64,000 bases of DNA from Persephonella marina EX-H1 (GCF_000021565.1 NC_012440.1:500672-564671), one strand, 5' to 3'; shown: positions 46,614 through 56,535, numbered from the stretch's first letter. Program-made: numbers and translations. The notes: generated from the letters alone by a model not told the origin.

Positions 46614-47858
46614 ATGAAACCGAGAGTTGTTTTTATCAAGACACCTGATCCAAGGGGGATTACAGATAGTATTATAGAAGGTCTAAGTAAAACTATAGCA
46701 GCAAGAGATTTTGAGGTAAAGGTTATAACACCAACAAAGGATAACATTCAGGATCTTGTCAATGAACTTATGGAGTTCAAGCCTCTTTTCACTTTTGATC
46801 TTAACCTTGATGGGCTTATATATGCAGAGCAGGATGGTAAAAAGGTACCTCTCGCAGATATAGTTGGAAATATACATATAACATGGTTTCTTGATGATCC
46901 TATGTTACATTACGCGAAGATAAAACCTGTGATATCCTCAAACCAGATACTTTATCTCACTATTGATGTTGAACACAGCCAGTGGCTTGGATCAATGGGG
47001 AAGAATGTTGCCTTTTTAGCACCGGGAATATTTCCTACAAACTTTCCACCACCTGTTCAGGAGAAGGAGTTTGATGTAGCGTTTATAGGTCCTGTTACAG
47101 ACCCGACAATTATTGAGAACGGATGGAAAGAGAGGTTTGATGAACATATTTACGGTTTTGCTGTTGAGCTCGGAAGGATGATATACAGAAACCCTGATAT
47201 GCCTATAAGGTACGCTTCAGGTTATCTTCTCTCACAGTTCAATCCACAGTTCCAGCAGGCTATAATCAACTTCCAACAGGAGAAGGATCAGGAGTTTATG
47301 GCTTTCCTTTCTGAGATAGGTATATACGCTATGAATCTGAGAAGATGGAACATACTTGAGTCTATAGAGGATTTTGATATAAATGTTCTTGGACCTGTAA
47401 ATGGAGAGGTTAAAGAAAATATTATCGTTTATGAGGATGTTGTTAAAGAGAAGGATGTTATAAGCTTCCTTTCCAAGACAAAGATAACTCTTTTGAGCCA
47501 GCCTCCTTTCTTACCTTCGGGACTCGGTTACACAACATTCAACGCTGTTGCCTGCAATACTCTTACAATGATTGAGGAAAAGCTCTCAGCAAAATCCTTT
47601 TACCAGGCTGATAAGGAGATAGTGACATACCATCCTATAGACAGTGTGGAGATAGAAGGTAAGATAGCGTACTACCTTGAAGAGAACCCTATGGAAAGGG
47701 AGGCTATAGCCAAAGCTGGAAGGGACAGAACATTTAAGGATCACACAATAATAAACAGAGGTGAGTTTCTGGCAAATATAATGAAAGACCTTATTAAGCA
47801 GGCCTCAAAACCTGAAGAGAGTGAAGAAAAAGTACCTGATAAGGATCAGATAAATTAG
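46614..47858 (+). CDS. CgeB-like GT-B glycosyltransferase
   Basis: A 414-residue cytoplasmic protein. Segments FTFDLNLDGLIYAEQDGKK, IHITWFLDDPMLHYA and DVAFIGPV match the CgeB/DUF3880 pattern (N-x-x-G, P-x-hxWhhDdP, FhG). The second half ends SLGYTTFNAVACNT, HPIDSVEIEGKIAYYLEE and ERTFKDHT-like helices, the donor-binding GT-B half. It would transfer a sugar, possibly to flagellin, pilin or a surface polymer; the substrate is unknown. GGAGG precedes the ATG. A hairpin terminator follows. Confidence 0.72.
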   Translation: MKPRVVFIKTPDPRGITDSIIEGLSKTIAARDFEVKVITPTKDNIQDLVNELMEFKPLFTFDLNLDGLIYAEQDGKKVPLADIVGNIHITWFLDDPMLHYAKIKPVISSNQILYLTIDVEHSQWLGSMGKNVAFLAPGIFPTNFPPPVQEKEFDVAFIGPVTDPTIIENGWKERFDEHIYGFAVELGRMIYRNPDMPIRYASGYLLSQFNPQFQQAIINFQQEKDQEFMAFLSEIGIYAMNLRRWNILESIEDFDINVLGPVNGEVKENIIVYEDVVKEKDVISFLSKTKITLLSQPPFLPSGLGYTTFNAVACNTLTMIEEKLSAKSFYQADKEIVTYHPIDSVEIEGKIAYYLEENPMEREAIAKAGRDRTFKDHTIINRGEFLANIMKDLIKQASKPEESEEKVPDKDQIN

Positions 47859-47884
47859 GCTGTAGCGAAAGCTACAGCTTTCTT
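47859..47884 (+). terminator. Rho-independent terminator after the glycosyltransferase gene
   Basis: GCTGTAGC pairs perfectly with GCTACAGC around a GAAA tetraloop, followed by TTTCTT. The stop codon of the convergent SPOR gene (47872-47874) lies inside the descending arm. Confidence 0.7.
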
Positions 47885-48534
47885 ACAAAACCTTTTATAT
47901 CCTTTTCTCTCATATATCTGTATGCTTCCTTTCTGCTTTTGAACTTTCCTACCAGAACCTTGTGGAGACCTTTCTCCTCAACAATGAATACATTTTTCAG
48001 ACCAAGACCTGATATAAACTTTTCTGCCTTTTTTCTTGAACTGAAGGCACCAAGCTGGACGTAGTAAAAACCTTTTTCAGGAGAGAGAGCTGTTTCTTTC
48101 TGCTTCTTCTCTGCAACTTTTTTCTCTTTCTTTACCTCGGCCTTCTTTTCTATGTTTACTGTAGTTTTTTTCTGAATATCAGCTTTCTCTGTTTTCTCCT
48201 CTTTTTTTACTTTCTCCTCTTTTACCGGTTCAGCCTTTGATTCAGCTCTGTTTTCTTCCTTTTTCTCTACTTTTACCTCTGCCGATTTAGTCTCTGTAAT
48301 ATTTTTGTGTAACGGGATATGCTCGTCTAAATTCTTAGGTGTTCTCTCAGCAACTATATCTATCTCAGGCTCTGATATGGTCTCATTTTTACCTGAATAT
48401 ATATTTATCCCTATAACTGAAAAAATAACTATGATTAAAAGTCCAGAGAGGATTATTATTATCTTTTCAATCTTTTCCTGTTTTGTTTTTGCTTCTTCCA
48501 ACTTTTTTATCGTATCTTTTAGATCCTGATCCAT
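47872..48534 (-). CDS. SPOR-domain membrane protein
   Basis: A 220-residue bitopic protein. A short cytoplasmic helix precedes one membrane segment (IIIILSGLLIIVIFSVIGINIY), a long Lys/Glu linker spans about residues 60-145, and a C-terminal SPOR domain (GFYYVQLGAFSSRKKAEKFI through VLVGKFKSRKEAYRYM) completes it. SPOR domains bind denuded septal glycan; the layout is that of FtsN/DamX-like division proteins. It begins two bases after argS. Confidence 0.85.
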   Translation of the reverse strand: MDQDLKDTIKKLEEAKTKQEKIEKIIIILSGLLIIVIFSVIGINIYSGKNETISEPEIDIVAERTPKNLDEHIPLHKNITETKSAEVKVEKKEENRAESKAEPVKEEKVKKEEKTEKADIQKKTTVNIEKKAEVKKEKKVAEKKQKETALSPEKGFYYVQLGAFSSRKKAEKFISGLGLKNVFIVEEKGLHKVLVGKFKSRKEAYRYMREKDIKGFVRKL

Positions 48535-48535
48535 C

Positions 48536-50194
48536 TTACATCCTCTCCACCGGCGTTATTCCCATAAGTTTAAACAATGTTCTTAATGCTTCCCTTACAG
48601 CTTTTAGTAAATACAGTCTTGCCCTCATCAATTTTTCGTCTTCCTCAACTAAAAACTTAAAGTTGTTGTAGTAGTAATGGAAATCTGAGGCGAGATCGTA
48701 TGTTATCTGTGTAAGTTTATGAGGTTGCTCCTTTAAGGCAGCTTCCATAATAAGATCAGGTATAAATGATAGATGTTTCATAATGACCCTTTCCTGATCT
48801 TCCTTTAAAAGATCAATATCAGCATCAAAATCATTTTCAGGATCAAAACCAAATCTTTCCTTTGCCTCTCTGAAAACACTGCATATTCTTGCATGGGCGT
48901 ACTGAACATAGTAAACAGGGTTTTCTGAGGATTTTTTAAGGGCAAGATCTATATCAAAATTAAGATGTGTATCAGGATCTTTTGTAAGGAAAAAGTATAT
49001 TACAGCATCTTTACCTACCTCATCTATAAGCTCTTTAAGTGTTACGAAAGATCCTGATCTTTTTGACATCTTTATCTCTTTACCTTCTTTGAAAAGCTTT
49101 ACAAGCTGTATGAAAATAACCCTTATCCAGTCCTCCCTTACACCAAATGCCATAACCGCAGATTTTAGTCTCGGGAAGTATCCGTGATGATCAGCACCCC
49201 ACACATTTATTATGAAGTCGTAACCTCTTTTAAACTTGTCGTAATGGTATGCTATATCACCTGCGAAGTATGTATAACTGCCGTCAGATTTTATGATAAC
49301 CCTGTCTTTATCGTCCCCAAACAGTGTTGTTTTTACCCAGACGGCTCCCTCTTTTTCATATATAAGACCTTTCTTCCTTAAGAATTCTATAGCCTCATCA
49401 ACCTTACCTGATGAGTATAAAGATCTCTCGCTGAACCATATATCAAATGTTACGCCAAACTCCTTAAGATCCTCTTTTATCCTTTCAAGGAGCATATCCT
49501 TTGCAAACTCTGAGCAGAAATCTATAGCCTGTTTCTCATCAACCATAGAGAGAATCTTTTCCTTTTCATATTTGTACAGATGCTGTGCTATCTCCTTTAT
49601 ATACTCCCCGTGGTATCCATCCTCAGGAAATGGATAATCAGGCTGATCTATCTGTCTGAATCTTGCATAAACTGACTCACCGAGCTTGTATATCTGTCTT
49701 CCTGCATCATTTATATAAAACTCCCTCTCAACGGTGTATCCTGCATACTCATATAGATTTGAAACAACATTACCTACGACAGCACCCCTTCCATGTCCAA
49801 GATGGAGAGGACCTGTGGGATTCGCGCTGACAAACTCAACATTTATATAACCTTCCTTCTTCTCCGATCTTCCGTAATTTTCCTTCTCCTGAATTATCCT
49901 TTTCAGTATATCTGCATAGAACTTTCTTGACAGAAAAATATTTATAAAGCCTGCACCTGCTACCTCAACTTTTGAGAACTCCTCAACATTCTCAAGTATG
50001 TTTTTTATTCTCTGGGCAATATTTAAAGGCTTATCTCTCAGTATCTTTGAAAGAAGAAAAGCTGCGTTTATGGATATATCACCGAACCTGTCTTCCTTAG
50101 GGATCTCAACCTTTATCTTTTCCTCAACCTCAGATATCTGCGGTATTTCGTCTTTAAGTAATTCAACGATCTTCTTTTTTAGCTCCTCTTTCAT
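48536..50194 (-). CDS. argS: Arginyl-tRNA synthetase
   Basis: A class I synthetase of 552 residues. The HIGH motif is in FVSANPTGPLHLGHGRGAVVGN and the KMSKS counterpart is KMSKRSGSFVTLKEL; the C-terminal anticodon domain ends in GITPVERM, typical of ArgS. The N-terminal Add-1 domain (KIVELLKDEIPQISEVEEK) is present. An extended -10 element lies upstream. It is followed at once by the SPOR gene. Confidence 0.96.
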   Translation of the reverse strand: MKEELKKKIVELLKDEIPQISEVEEKIKVEIPKEDRFGDISINAAFLLSKILRDKPLNIAQRIKNILENVEEFSKVEVAGAGFINIFLSRKFYADILKRIIQEKENYGRSEKKEGYINVEFVSANPTGPLHLGHGRGAVVGNVVSNLYEYAGYTVEREFYINDAGRQIYKLGESVYARFRQIDQPDYPFPEDGYHGEYIKEIAQHLYKYEKEKILSMVDEKQAIDFCSEFAKDMLLERIKEDLKEFGVTFDIWFSERSLYSSGKVDEAIEFLRKKGLIYEKEGAVWVKTTLFGDDKDRVIIKSDGSYTYFAGDIAYHYDKFKRGYDFIINVWGADHHGYFPRLKSAVMAFGVREDWIRVIFIQLVKLFKEGKEIKMSKRSGSFVTLKELIDEVGKDAVIYFFLTKDPDTHLNFDIDLALKKSSENPVYYVQYAHARICSVFREAKERFGFDPENDFDADIDLLKEDQERVIMKHLSFIPDLIMEAALKEQPHKLTQITYDLASDFHYYYNNFKFLVEEDEKLMRARLYLLKAVREALRTLFKLMGITPVERM

Positions 50195-50230
50195 CAGTCT
50201 TAATACCTCAATTTTTTGTAGATTAAATAT

Positions 50231-50239
50231 TTTATAACA
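50231..50239 (-). promoter_or_regulatory. Extended -10 promoter element for argS
   Basis: On the minus strand TGtTATAAA lies about 36 bases upstream of the argS start codon. Confidence 0.4.
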
Positions 50240-50281
50240 ATAGATGCATATTAAAAAAATTAATGGATAATTGAGTTAAAA

Positions 50282-50287
50282 TATAAT
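50282..50287 (+). promoter_or_regulatory. -10 element for pyrG
   Basis: A perfect TATAAT lies about 30 bases before the pyrG TTG start. A weak TTAATG at 50260-50265 is 16 bases upstream. GAGGT at 50306-50310 is the ribosome binding site. Confidence 0.4.
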
Positions 50288-50316
50288 GCGTTAAAATACG
50301 CTGTAGAGGTAGAAAG

Positions 50317-51921
50317 TTGCAGAAATTCATATTTATTACCGGTGGTGTTCTTTCCTCACTTGGAAAAGGAGTTGCTTCAGCGAGTATAGGAACACTCCTT
50401 GAGAAGATGGGATACAGAATAACATTCTTAAAGCTTGATCCCTATCTTAATATTGATCCGGGAACTATGAACCCGTATCAGCACGGAGAGGTTTACGTTA
50501 CAGAGGATGGAGCTGAGACGGACTTAGATCTTGGGCATTATGAGAGATTTACAAATGTTGTTCTATCAAAACATAACAACACAACATCAGGGAAGCTTTA
50601 CAACTCTTTACTTGAGAAGGAGAGAAGAGGAGCTTTCCTTGGGGCTACAGTTCAGGTTATACCACATTTTACAAATGAGATAATAAAAAGTATAGAGAGG
50701 GCAGCTGCTGGTTCTGATATTGCTCTGATTGAGATAGGCGGAACTGTTGGAGATATTGAGAGTCTTCCTTTCCTTGAAGCTATAAGACAGATGGGTCTTG
50801 AGCTTGGAAGAGAAAATGCCCTTTTTATACATCTTACATATGTTCCTTATGTTGCTGCAGCTGGAGAGCTGAAAACAAAACCATCACAGCACTCTGTTAA
50901 AGAGCTTAGGGCTATAGGTATACAGCCCGATATTCTCCTCTGTAGAGCTGACAGACCTTTACCTAAGGCTATAAAAAGAAAGCTTGCACTGTTTACAAAT
51001 GTAAGTGAGGAAGCTGTTATATCTGCCCCTGATGTTGATATCATTTACAGAATTCCGCTTCATATGAAAAAGGAAAAGCTTGATCAGATAGTGGCAAAGC
51101 ACTTAAATTTAGAGTATAGAGAACCTGATCTTAAGGACTGGCAGAGAATAGTTACAACACTATCAAAGTTAGAGAGGGAAGTTGATATAGCCATAGTTGG
51201 AAAGTATGTTGAGCTCAAGGATGCTTACAAGAGTATAATAGAGTCCTTTATACATGCCCAGATACCTAATAGGGTTAGGGTTAACTTCAGATGGGTTAAT
51301 GCTGATGAGCTAACGGAGGAGAATATAGATCAGTTCCTTGGAGATGTTGACGGTATACTTGTTCCTGGAGGTTTTGGGGAAAGAGGTATAGAGGGAAAGA
51401 TACTTACAGCAAAATATGCGAGGGAGAACGATATACCTTACTTCGGTATATGTCTTGGTATGCAGGTTGCTGTTATAGAGTTTGCAAGAAATGTGGCAGG
51501 GCTCAGAGAGGCAAACTCAACAGAGTTTGAACCTGAAACACCTTATCCTGTTATTGATCTTATGCCTGATCAGAAAGGGATAGAGAGGAAAGGTGGAACA
51601 ATGAGGCTTGGTGCTTACAAATGTACATTGAAAGAGGGAACAAAGGCATACGAGATTTATGGAGAGAAGGAGATATACGAGAGACACAGGCACAGGTATG
51701 AGTTCAATCCTGAGTTCAGACCTATTCTTGAGGAAAAGGGTCTTGTTGTTTCAGGTGAGTATAAGGCAAAAAAACTTGCTGAGATTATAGAACTTCCTGA
51801 TCACAGATGGTTCATTGCCTGTCAGTTTCATCCAGAGTTTAAGAGTAAGCCTTTTGCACCTCATCCTCTTTTTGTCTCGTTTGTCAGAGCATCTATGGAA
51901 AAAAGGAAAGAAAGATCATAA
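50317..51921 (+). CDS. pyrG: CTP synthase
   Basis: PyrG aminates UTP to CTP using glutamine. The 534-residue protein has the synthetase N-terminus ([49 protein letters not shown]) and the glutaminase C-terminus with nucleophile in [11 protein letters not shown] and the terminal FHPEFKSKP. The start is TTG at 50317, seven bases after GAGGT; no ATG precedes the conserved KFIFITGG start. It leads toward acs, hslU with short spacers, but hslU has its own promoter. Confidence 0.96.
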   Translation: MQKFIFITGGVLSSLGKGVASASIGTLLEKMGYRITFLKLDPYLNIDPGTMNPYQHGEVYVTEDGAETDLDLGHYERFTNVVLSKHNNTTSGKLYNSLLEKERRGAFLGATVQVIPHFTNEIIKSIERAAAGSDIALIEIGGTVGDIESLPFLEAIRQMGLELGRENALFIHLTYVPYVAAAGELKTKPSQHSVKELRAIGIQPDILLCRADRPLPKAIKRKLALFTNVSEEAVISAPDVDIIYRIPLHMKKEKLDQIVAKHLNLEYREPDLKDWQRIVTTLSKLEREVDIAIVGKYVELKDAYKSIIESFIHAQIPNRVRVNFRWVNADELTEENIDQFLGDVDGILVPGGFGERGIEGKILTAKYARENDIPYFGICLGMQVAVIEFARNVAGLREANSTEFEPETPYPVIDLMPDQKGIERKGGTMRLGAYKCTLKEGTKAYEIYGEKEIYERHRHRYEFNPEFRPILEEKGLVVSGEYKAKKLAEIIELPDHRWFIACQFHPEFKSKPFAPHPLFVSFVRASMEKRKERS

Positions 51922-51976
51922 AAATAAAAAGAGGGAGTGTGTAATAGTTTGTTAAATAACTGCGGAGGTTGAAAAG

Positions 51977-53872
51977 ATGTCTAACTATAAGGATGAGGTC
52001 CATTTAAAGGTTCAGGAGAAGATATACCCACCTGAGGATATAGTTAAGAGAGCGTGGATAAAGGATTATGACGAGGTCTATAAAAGATCTATTGAGGATA
52101 GGGAAGGTTTCTGGGCTGAGGTTGCAGAGGAGTTACACTGGTTCAGAAAATGGGATAAGGTTCTTGAGTGGAACTTCCCGTACGCAAAATGGTTTGTTGG
52201 AGGAAAGACCAACATAACTTACAACGCACTTGACAGACATATTAAAAATGGTAAAGGGGACAAGATAGCTTACATATACGTTGATGAGGACGGAAATGAG
52301 GAGAAGGTAACATACAGTGAGCTTTTAGAAAAGGTTAATGCCCTTGCAAACGGTCTTAAAAGACTCGGTTTAAAAAAGGGAGATAGGGTTTCCATATATA
52401 TGCCAAACTCTATAGAGGCTGTTGTATCTATGCTTGCATGTGCAAGGATAGGTGTTATACACAGCGTTGTTTTTGCAGGTTTCAGTGAAGGTGCTCTGCA
52501 TATGAGGATTGATGATGCAAAAGCATCTGCTGTTATAACAGCAACATACACAAAAAGAAGGGGAAGAAAGATACCCTTACTTCCCACAGTTGAGAAAGCT
52601 ATAAAGGATCTTGATTATATAAAGAATGTTATTGTATGGGACAGAGATAAAGAAGGTGTTACAGATAAAGATGATAAATATGTAGATCTTAATAGATTGA
52701 TAGAGGAAAATAAAGGAGAATGTTCACCTGAGGAGATGGACTCTGAAGACCCTCTCTTCATCCTTTACACATCAGGAACTACAGGAAAGCCAAAAGGTGT
52801 TTTACACACAACCGGTGGATATATGGTAAACACTTACTACACTGCAAAGATAGTTTTTGATCTGCATGAGGACGATATATACTGGTGTACAGCTGATATA
52901 GGATGGATAACAGGACACAGTTATATAGTTTACGCACCTTTAACAAACGGTGTTACATCTGTGATCATGGAAGGTGTTCCCGTTTATCCACATCCCGGTA
53001 TATGGTGGGAGTATGTTGATAAATACAGGGTTAATATATTTTACACAGCACCTACAGCTATTAGAATGCTTATGAGATTCGGTGATGAGATACCTGCAAA
53101 ATACGATCTTTCCTCTTTAAGAATTCTTGGATCTGTTGGTGAGCCTATAAATCCTGAGGCATGGCACTGGTATTACGAGCATATAGGAAGGAAGAGATGT
53201 GTTATTGTTGATACATGGTGGCAGACAGAGACAGGTTCACATATGATAACGACTATACCTTCCTATCCTATGAAACCGGGAAAAGCTGGAAAACCATTCT
53301 TCACGATAGAGGCTGCTGTTGTTGACAAAAATGGAAATGAACTTCCACCAAACACAGTCGGTTACCTTGTTATAAAAAATCCTTGGCCTTCAATGCTCAG
53401 AACATGCTGGGGAAATCCTGAGAGATATGAGAAATACTGGAAGGAGATAGATAACGTATACAATGCAGACGACCTTGCATCAATTGATGAAGATGGATAC
53501 ATAATGATCGTTGGAAGGGCTGATGATGTTCTCTCTGTAGCTGGACACAGGATAGGAACGATGGAGGTCGAAAGTGCTATAGTTGAGCATCCTGATGTTG
53601 TTGAGGCTGCTGTTATAGGTAAGCCTGATCCTATTAAAGGCCAGAAGATAAAAGCATTTGTAGTTTTAAAGGTAGGTGTTGAACCTTCTGATCAGCTTAA
53701 GAAGGAGATCCAGAATACTGTGAGGGAAATACTTGGACCTATAGCTATACCTGAGGAGATAGATTTTGTTGATAAACTTCCAAAAACGAGATCAGGAAAG
53801 ATTATGAGAAGGGTTTTAAGGGCACAGGAACTAGGTTTAGAGGTTGGCGATCTCTCTACACTGGAAGATTAG
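51977..53872 (+). CDS. acs: Acetyl-CoA synthetase (AMP-forming)
   Basis: Acs activates acetate to acetyl-CoA through acetyl-AMP. The 631-residue protein has the ATP-binding LYTSGTTGKPKGVLHTTGG, TWWQTETGSHMIT near residue 415, VGRADDVLSVAGHRIG and the acetylatable lysine in PKTRSGKIMRRVLRA near the C-terminus. In autotrophs with reverse TCA cycle it can feed acetate into the central acetyl-CoA pool. GGAGGT precedes the ATG. Confidence 0.95.
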   Translation: MSNYKDEVHLKVQEKIYPPEDIVKRAWIKDYDEVYKRSIEDREGFWAEVAEELHWFRKWDKVLEWNFPYAKWFVGGKTNITYNALDRHIKNGKGDKIAYIYVDEDGNEEKVTYSELLEKVNALANGLKRLGLKKGDRVSIYMPNSIEAVVSMLACARIGVIHSVVFAGFSEGALHMRIDDAKASAVITATYTKRRGRKIPLLPTVEKAIKDLDYIKNVIVWDRDKEGVTDKDDKYVDLNRLIEENKGECSPEEMDSEDPLFILYTSGTTGKPKGVLHTTGGYMVNTYYTAKIVFDLHEDDIYWCTADIGWITGHSYIVYAPLTNGVTSVIMEGVPVYPHPGIWWEYVDKYRVNIFYTAPTAIRMLMRFGDEIPAKYDLSSLRILGSVGEPINPEAWHWYYEHIGRKRCVIVDTWWQTETGSHMITTIPSYPMKPGKAGKPFFTIEAAVVDKNGNELPPNTVGYLVIKNPWPSMLRTCWGNPERYEKYWKEIDNVYNADDLASIDEDGYIMIVGRADDVLSVAGHRIGTMEVESAIVEHPDVVEAAVIGKPDPIKGQKIKAFVVLKVGVEPSDQLKKEIQNTVREILGPIAIPEEIDFVDKLPKTRSGKIMRRVLRAQELGLEVGDLSTLED

Positions 53873-53879
53873 TTATATT

Positions 53880-53907
53880 TTGCAATGATCTTTTATTATC
53901 TTATATT
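53880..53907 (+). promoter_or_regulatory. Promoter for hslU
   Basis: TTGCAA, 16 bases, TATATT, ending 27 bases before the preferred hslU start. It overlaps the end of the acs spacer, so hslU can be expressed apart from acs. Confidence 0.5.
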
Positions 53908-53934
53908 TAAAGAAAAGGAATGAGGAGGATGTTG

Positions 53935-55281
53935 TTGCAGCTTAGAGAAGATCTAACTCCGAAGCAGATTGTTGAGGAGCTTGATAAGTATATAGTAGGT
54001 CAGAAAGAGGCTAAGAAGGCTGTTGCTATAGCTTTAAGAAATAGATGGAGAAGGCATAAACTGCCTGAAGATCTGAGGGATGAGGTTATACCAAAAAATA
54101 TCCTTATGATAGGACCAACAGGTGTTGGTAAAACTGAGATAGCAAGAAGACTTGCGTCACTTGTTGGTGCTCCTTTTATAAAGGTTGAGGCTACAAAATT
54201 TACAGAGGTAGGTTATGTAGGAAGGGATGTTGAGTCTATAATAAGGGAGCTTGCGGAAGCCTCATTCAAGATGGTGAAAGCTGAAAAGATGGAGAAGGTT
54301 AGGGAGAAGGCTAAAGAGATAGCTGAGGAGAAGATACTTGATTATCTTGTTCCTATGAGAGTTAAAAGATACGGAACACTTGAGACATTTGAGGAGGAAA
54401 CATCTCCGGCCAGGGAGAAGTTCAGACAGATGTTAAGAAATGGGGAGCTTGATGAGAGAACTGTTGAGATAGATGTTGAGGAGAAAGGAGTTTCGGTTGT
54501 AGGTGGTGTTATCGCACCGGGACTTGAGGATATAGAAAACCAGCTTAAAGATCTCTTCTCAAGCCTTGCACCAACAAAAAGGAAGAGAAGAAAGATGACA
54601 GTTAGGGAAGCTATGAGAGTTCTTGAACAGCAGGAGGCTGAAAAACTGATAGATATGGATGAGGTTGCATCAGAGGCTGTTTACAGGGCAGAGAACTTTG
54701 GCATAGTTTTTATAGATGAGATAGACAAGGTTGCAGGTAAATCAACAGGATCTTCACCTGATGTATCAAGGGAAGGTGTACAGAGGGATCTCCTTCCAAT
54801 TGTTGAGGGAACAACGGTATCAACAAAGTACGGTCCTGTTAAGACCGATCATATACTTTTTATAGCCGCAGGTGCGTTCCATCTCTCAAAGCCTTCAGAT
54901 CTTATACCTGAGCTACAGGGAAGATTCCCGATAAGGGTTGAACTACAGCCTTTAACAAAAGATGATTTTGTCAAGATATTAACTCAGCCTAAAAATGCTC
55001 TCATAAAACAGTACAAAGCGTTAATGGCTACTGAAGGTGTTGATATAGAGTTTACAGATGATGCTATAGAAGCAATAGCTGAGATAGCTGAGCAGGTTAA
55101 TGAGAAAACTGAAAATATAGGTGCCAGAAGACTTCACACGATACTTGAAAGAATTATGGAGGACTACTCATTTGAAGCACCTGATCTTAAGGGACAGCAT
55201 ATAATAATTGATGAAAAGGTTATAAGATCAAAACTTGGTGATATTATCCAGAGTGAAGACCTGACTAGATATATTTTATAA
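53935..55281 (+). CDS. hslU: ATP-dependent protease ATPase subunit HslU
   Basis: HslU is the AAA+ unfoldase ring that feeds the HslV peptidase. It has [20 protein letters not shown], Walker [18 protein letters not shown], the family's variable I-domain (about 110-230), Walker B FIDEIDKV and the C-terminal sensor ([22 protein letters not shown]). I choose TTG 53935, six bases after AGGAGG; ATG at 53920 gives a longer start with poorer spacing. hslV, usually next to hslU, is not in this window. Two small genes follow with short spacers. Confidence 0.93.
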   Translation: MQLREDLTPKQIVEELDKYIVGQKEAKKAVAIALRNRWRRHKLPEDLRDEVIPKNILMIGPTGVGKTEIARRLASLVGAPFIKVEATKFTEVGYVGRDVESIIRELAEASFKMVKAEKMEKVREKAKEIAEEKILDYLVPMRVKRYGTLETFEEETSPAREKFRQMLRNGELDERTVEIDVEEKGVSVVGGVIAPGLEDIENQLKDLFSSLAPTKRKRRKMTVREAMRVLEQQEAEKLIDMDEVASEAVYRAENFGIVFIDEIDKVAGKSTGSSPDVSREGVQRDLLPIVEGTTVSTKYGPVKTDHILFIAAGAFHLSKPSDLIPELQGRFPIRVELQPLTKDDFVKILTQPKNALIKQYKALMATEGVDIEFTDDAIEAIAEIAEQVNEKTENIGARRLHTILERIMEDYSFEAPDLKGQHIIIDEKVIRSKLGDIIQSEDLTRYIL

Positions 55282-55294
55282 AGGAGGGATAGTT

Positions 55295-55525
55295 ATGGCT
55301 GGAAAAGAAAGTGCTGAAGAACTAAAAAAAGAGATAGAGTCTCTTAGAAAAGAGATTGAGAATCTGAAGAAGAGAACAGCTGAGGAGTCTGAGGGGAAGA
55401 TGCTGAGTAAAGAGACTGTCGTTGAGATACTTGATGAGACGGAAAATCTGATTAAAAAAACATTCTCTATTCTGGAGGGAACAATAGTAGGTGCTATCGA
55501 AGGAATGAAAAAAAATCTGAAGTAA
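55295..55525 (+). CDS. Small coiled-coil protein of unknown function
   Basis: A 76-residue Lys/Glu-rich helix (AEELKKEIESLRKEIENLKKR) with an amphipathic C-terminal part (FSILEGTIVGAIEGMKKNL). The heptad pattern is clear. I do not recognise the family. It lies 13 bases after hslU with AAGGAGG and ten bases before the RAM-domain gene, so it is made with them. AGGAGG and the ATG make it a real gene. Confidence 0.7.
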   Translation: MAGKESAEELKKEIESLRKEIENLKKRTAEESEGKMLSKETVVEILDETENLIKKTFSILEGTIVGAIEGMKKNLK

Positions 55526-55535
55526 GGGGTAGAAG

Positions 55536-55838
55536 ATGGAAGAAAAAGTATCAGAAAGTCCTGTGCCTTTTTCTGAACTTTTAAAAGAGATAGATGTAAA
55601 GGATAAATCAACAGCTTATGTTTTGATAGAGGCGAATCCGGCGGAGATACCTTTTATTATGGAGGAGCTTTCAAAGATAGAGAATGTAAAATCTGCTGAT
55701 GTTGTTACAGGGATATACGATATTATCGTCTTTCTGGAAGGAGAAGACCAGAACGAGATAGGAAGAGTGGTAATAAGGGATATAAACTCTATAAGAGGTG
55801 TTAAGAAAGCAACTACATGTATGGTTGTTAAGATATAA
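55536..55838 (+). CDS. Stand-alone Lrp/AsnC-type ligand-binding (RAM) domain protein
   Basis: A 100-residue protein whose last 75 residues follow the RAM fold: STAYVLIEANPAEIPFIMEEL, IENVKSADVVTGIYDIIVFLEG and INSIRGVKKATTCMVVKI match the Lrp/AsnC C-terminal sensor (A-hhxh-x(4)-G-x(5)-hxxhxxV-x(5)-GxaDhhhhhxx). It lacks the DNA-binding helix-turn-helix, so it is a free amino-acid-sensing domain, a known variety. It abuts the convergent lipoprotein gene, with two bases between stops. Confidence 0.82.
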   Translation: MEEKVSESPVPFSELLKEIDVKDKSTAYVLIEANPAEIPFIMEELSKIENVKSADVVTGIYDIIVFLEGEDQNEIGRVVIRDINSIRGVKKATTCMVVKI

Positions 55839-55840
55839 AC

Positions 55841-56257
55841 TTACTTTTTATACCCGATCCTCTTACAGACCCTGAAGCTTTCTTCCTTCAGTGTGTCTTC
55901 CCTTCTCATATATTTAACTTTTACAATTCCACAGTTGTTATTCCACTCTTCAGGAATGGCTATGATTTTAAGGTAGTTATCCTTGCATTTTACACAGTTG
56001 TACTGGATCTTCTTGTTCTGGGCGGCAGCCTCTTTTACAGCTATAGAAACTATTTCAGGAAATGTAACTGTGAGGGTTTTACCACTTCCTCCTAAAAGGC
56101 CTCCTTTGAATACATTCTCTGTCTTTTCATCATAAAAAACCTCTTCATAAACCTCCATTAAAGGGTTGTACTCTTTAAATTTTGTTTGCTGTTCCTGTTT
56201 TGATGCACACCCGCTAAAAATAACAATACCTGCCACTGCTAACGCTGCTTTTTTCAT
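55841..56257 (-). CDS. Lipoprotein of unknown function
   Basis: A 138-residue protein with a lipobox (ALAVAGIVIFSGC), then a Gln/Lys-rich linker and a mature part with four further cysteines (YNCVKCKDNY, NNNCGIV, FRVCKR). Cys pairs point to disulfides or metal or haem contact in the periplasm, but no CXXCH is present. It has no recognised family. It follows the 80-residue gene by 35 bases. Confidence 0.75.
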   Translation of the reverse strand: MKKAALAVAGIVIFSGCASKQEQQTKFKEYNPLMEVYEEVFYDEKTENVFKGGLLGGSGKTLTVTFPEIVSIAVKEAAAQNKKIQYNCVKCKDNYLKIIAIPEEWNNNCGIVKVKYMRREDTLKEESFRVCKRIGYKK

Positions 56258-56292
56258 CTTTATTCCCTCTATTAAAAGTTTTTTATTCCGTT

Positions 56293-56535
56293 TTACTCGG
56301 CCCCCTGAACTTTTCTGATTCTTCTTGCAAGCTCCCTTATAGCCTCAATCTCGCTCATACCCTGTTCCATAAGCTCCCTTACAGTCTGGGCTTTTGCAAG
56401 GACATTTATAACTTCCAGAGTTTCACCTGTGACATTACAGTAGTTCTCACCTTTTTCTATAGTCTCGGTTATACAGAGCTCTAACTCTTCAACAGAGAAT
56501 CTTTTTGCAAGCTCCTTTATCTCTTTAATATTCAT
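56293..56535 (-). CDS. Small paralogous protein A (pair with 56688-56939), unknown function
   Basis: An 80-residue, soluble, helical protein: NIKEIKELAKRFSVEELELCI, a variable middle with two cysteines (ITETIEKGENYCNVTGETLEV), and a C-terminus RELMEQGMSEIEAIRELARR ending QGAE. Its C-terminal half is nearly identical to the upstream neighbour. I do not recognise the family. It has its own -10 element and operator-like palindrome in the 152-base spacer upstream. Confidence 0.72.
   Translation of the reverse strand: MNIKEIKELAKRFSVEELELCITETIEKGENYCNVTGETLEVINVLAKAQTVRELMEQGMSEIEAIRELARRIRKVQGAE
56299..56400. repeat. Direct repeat, copy A (3' half of paralog A)
   Basis: About 102 bases match 56691-56795 with about seven differences by eye, including silent codon positions. 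This marks recent duplication or gene conversion. Confidence 0.7.

Noticed and set aside
46550-46747. N-terminal extension of the RCK-USP protein from an upstream start
   Set aside because: The extra residues are not RCK-like and would run into the divergent glycosyltransferase gene; ATG 46549 has AGGAGA and starts at the Rossmann fold.
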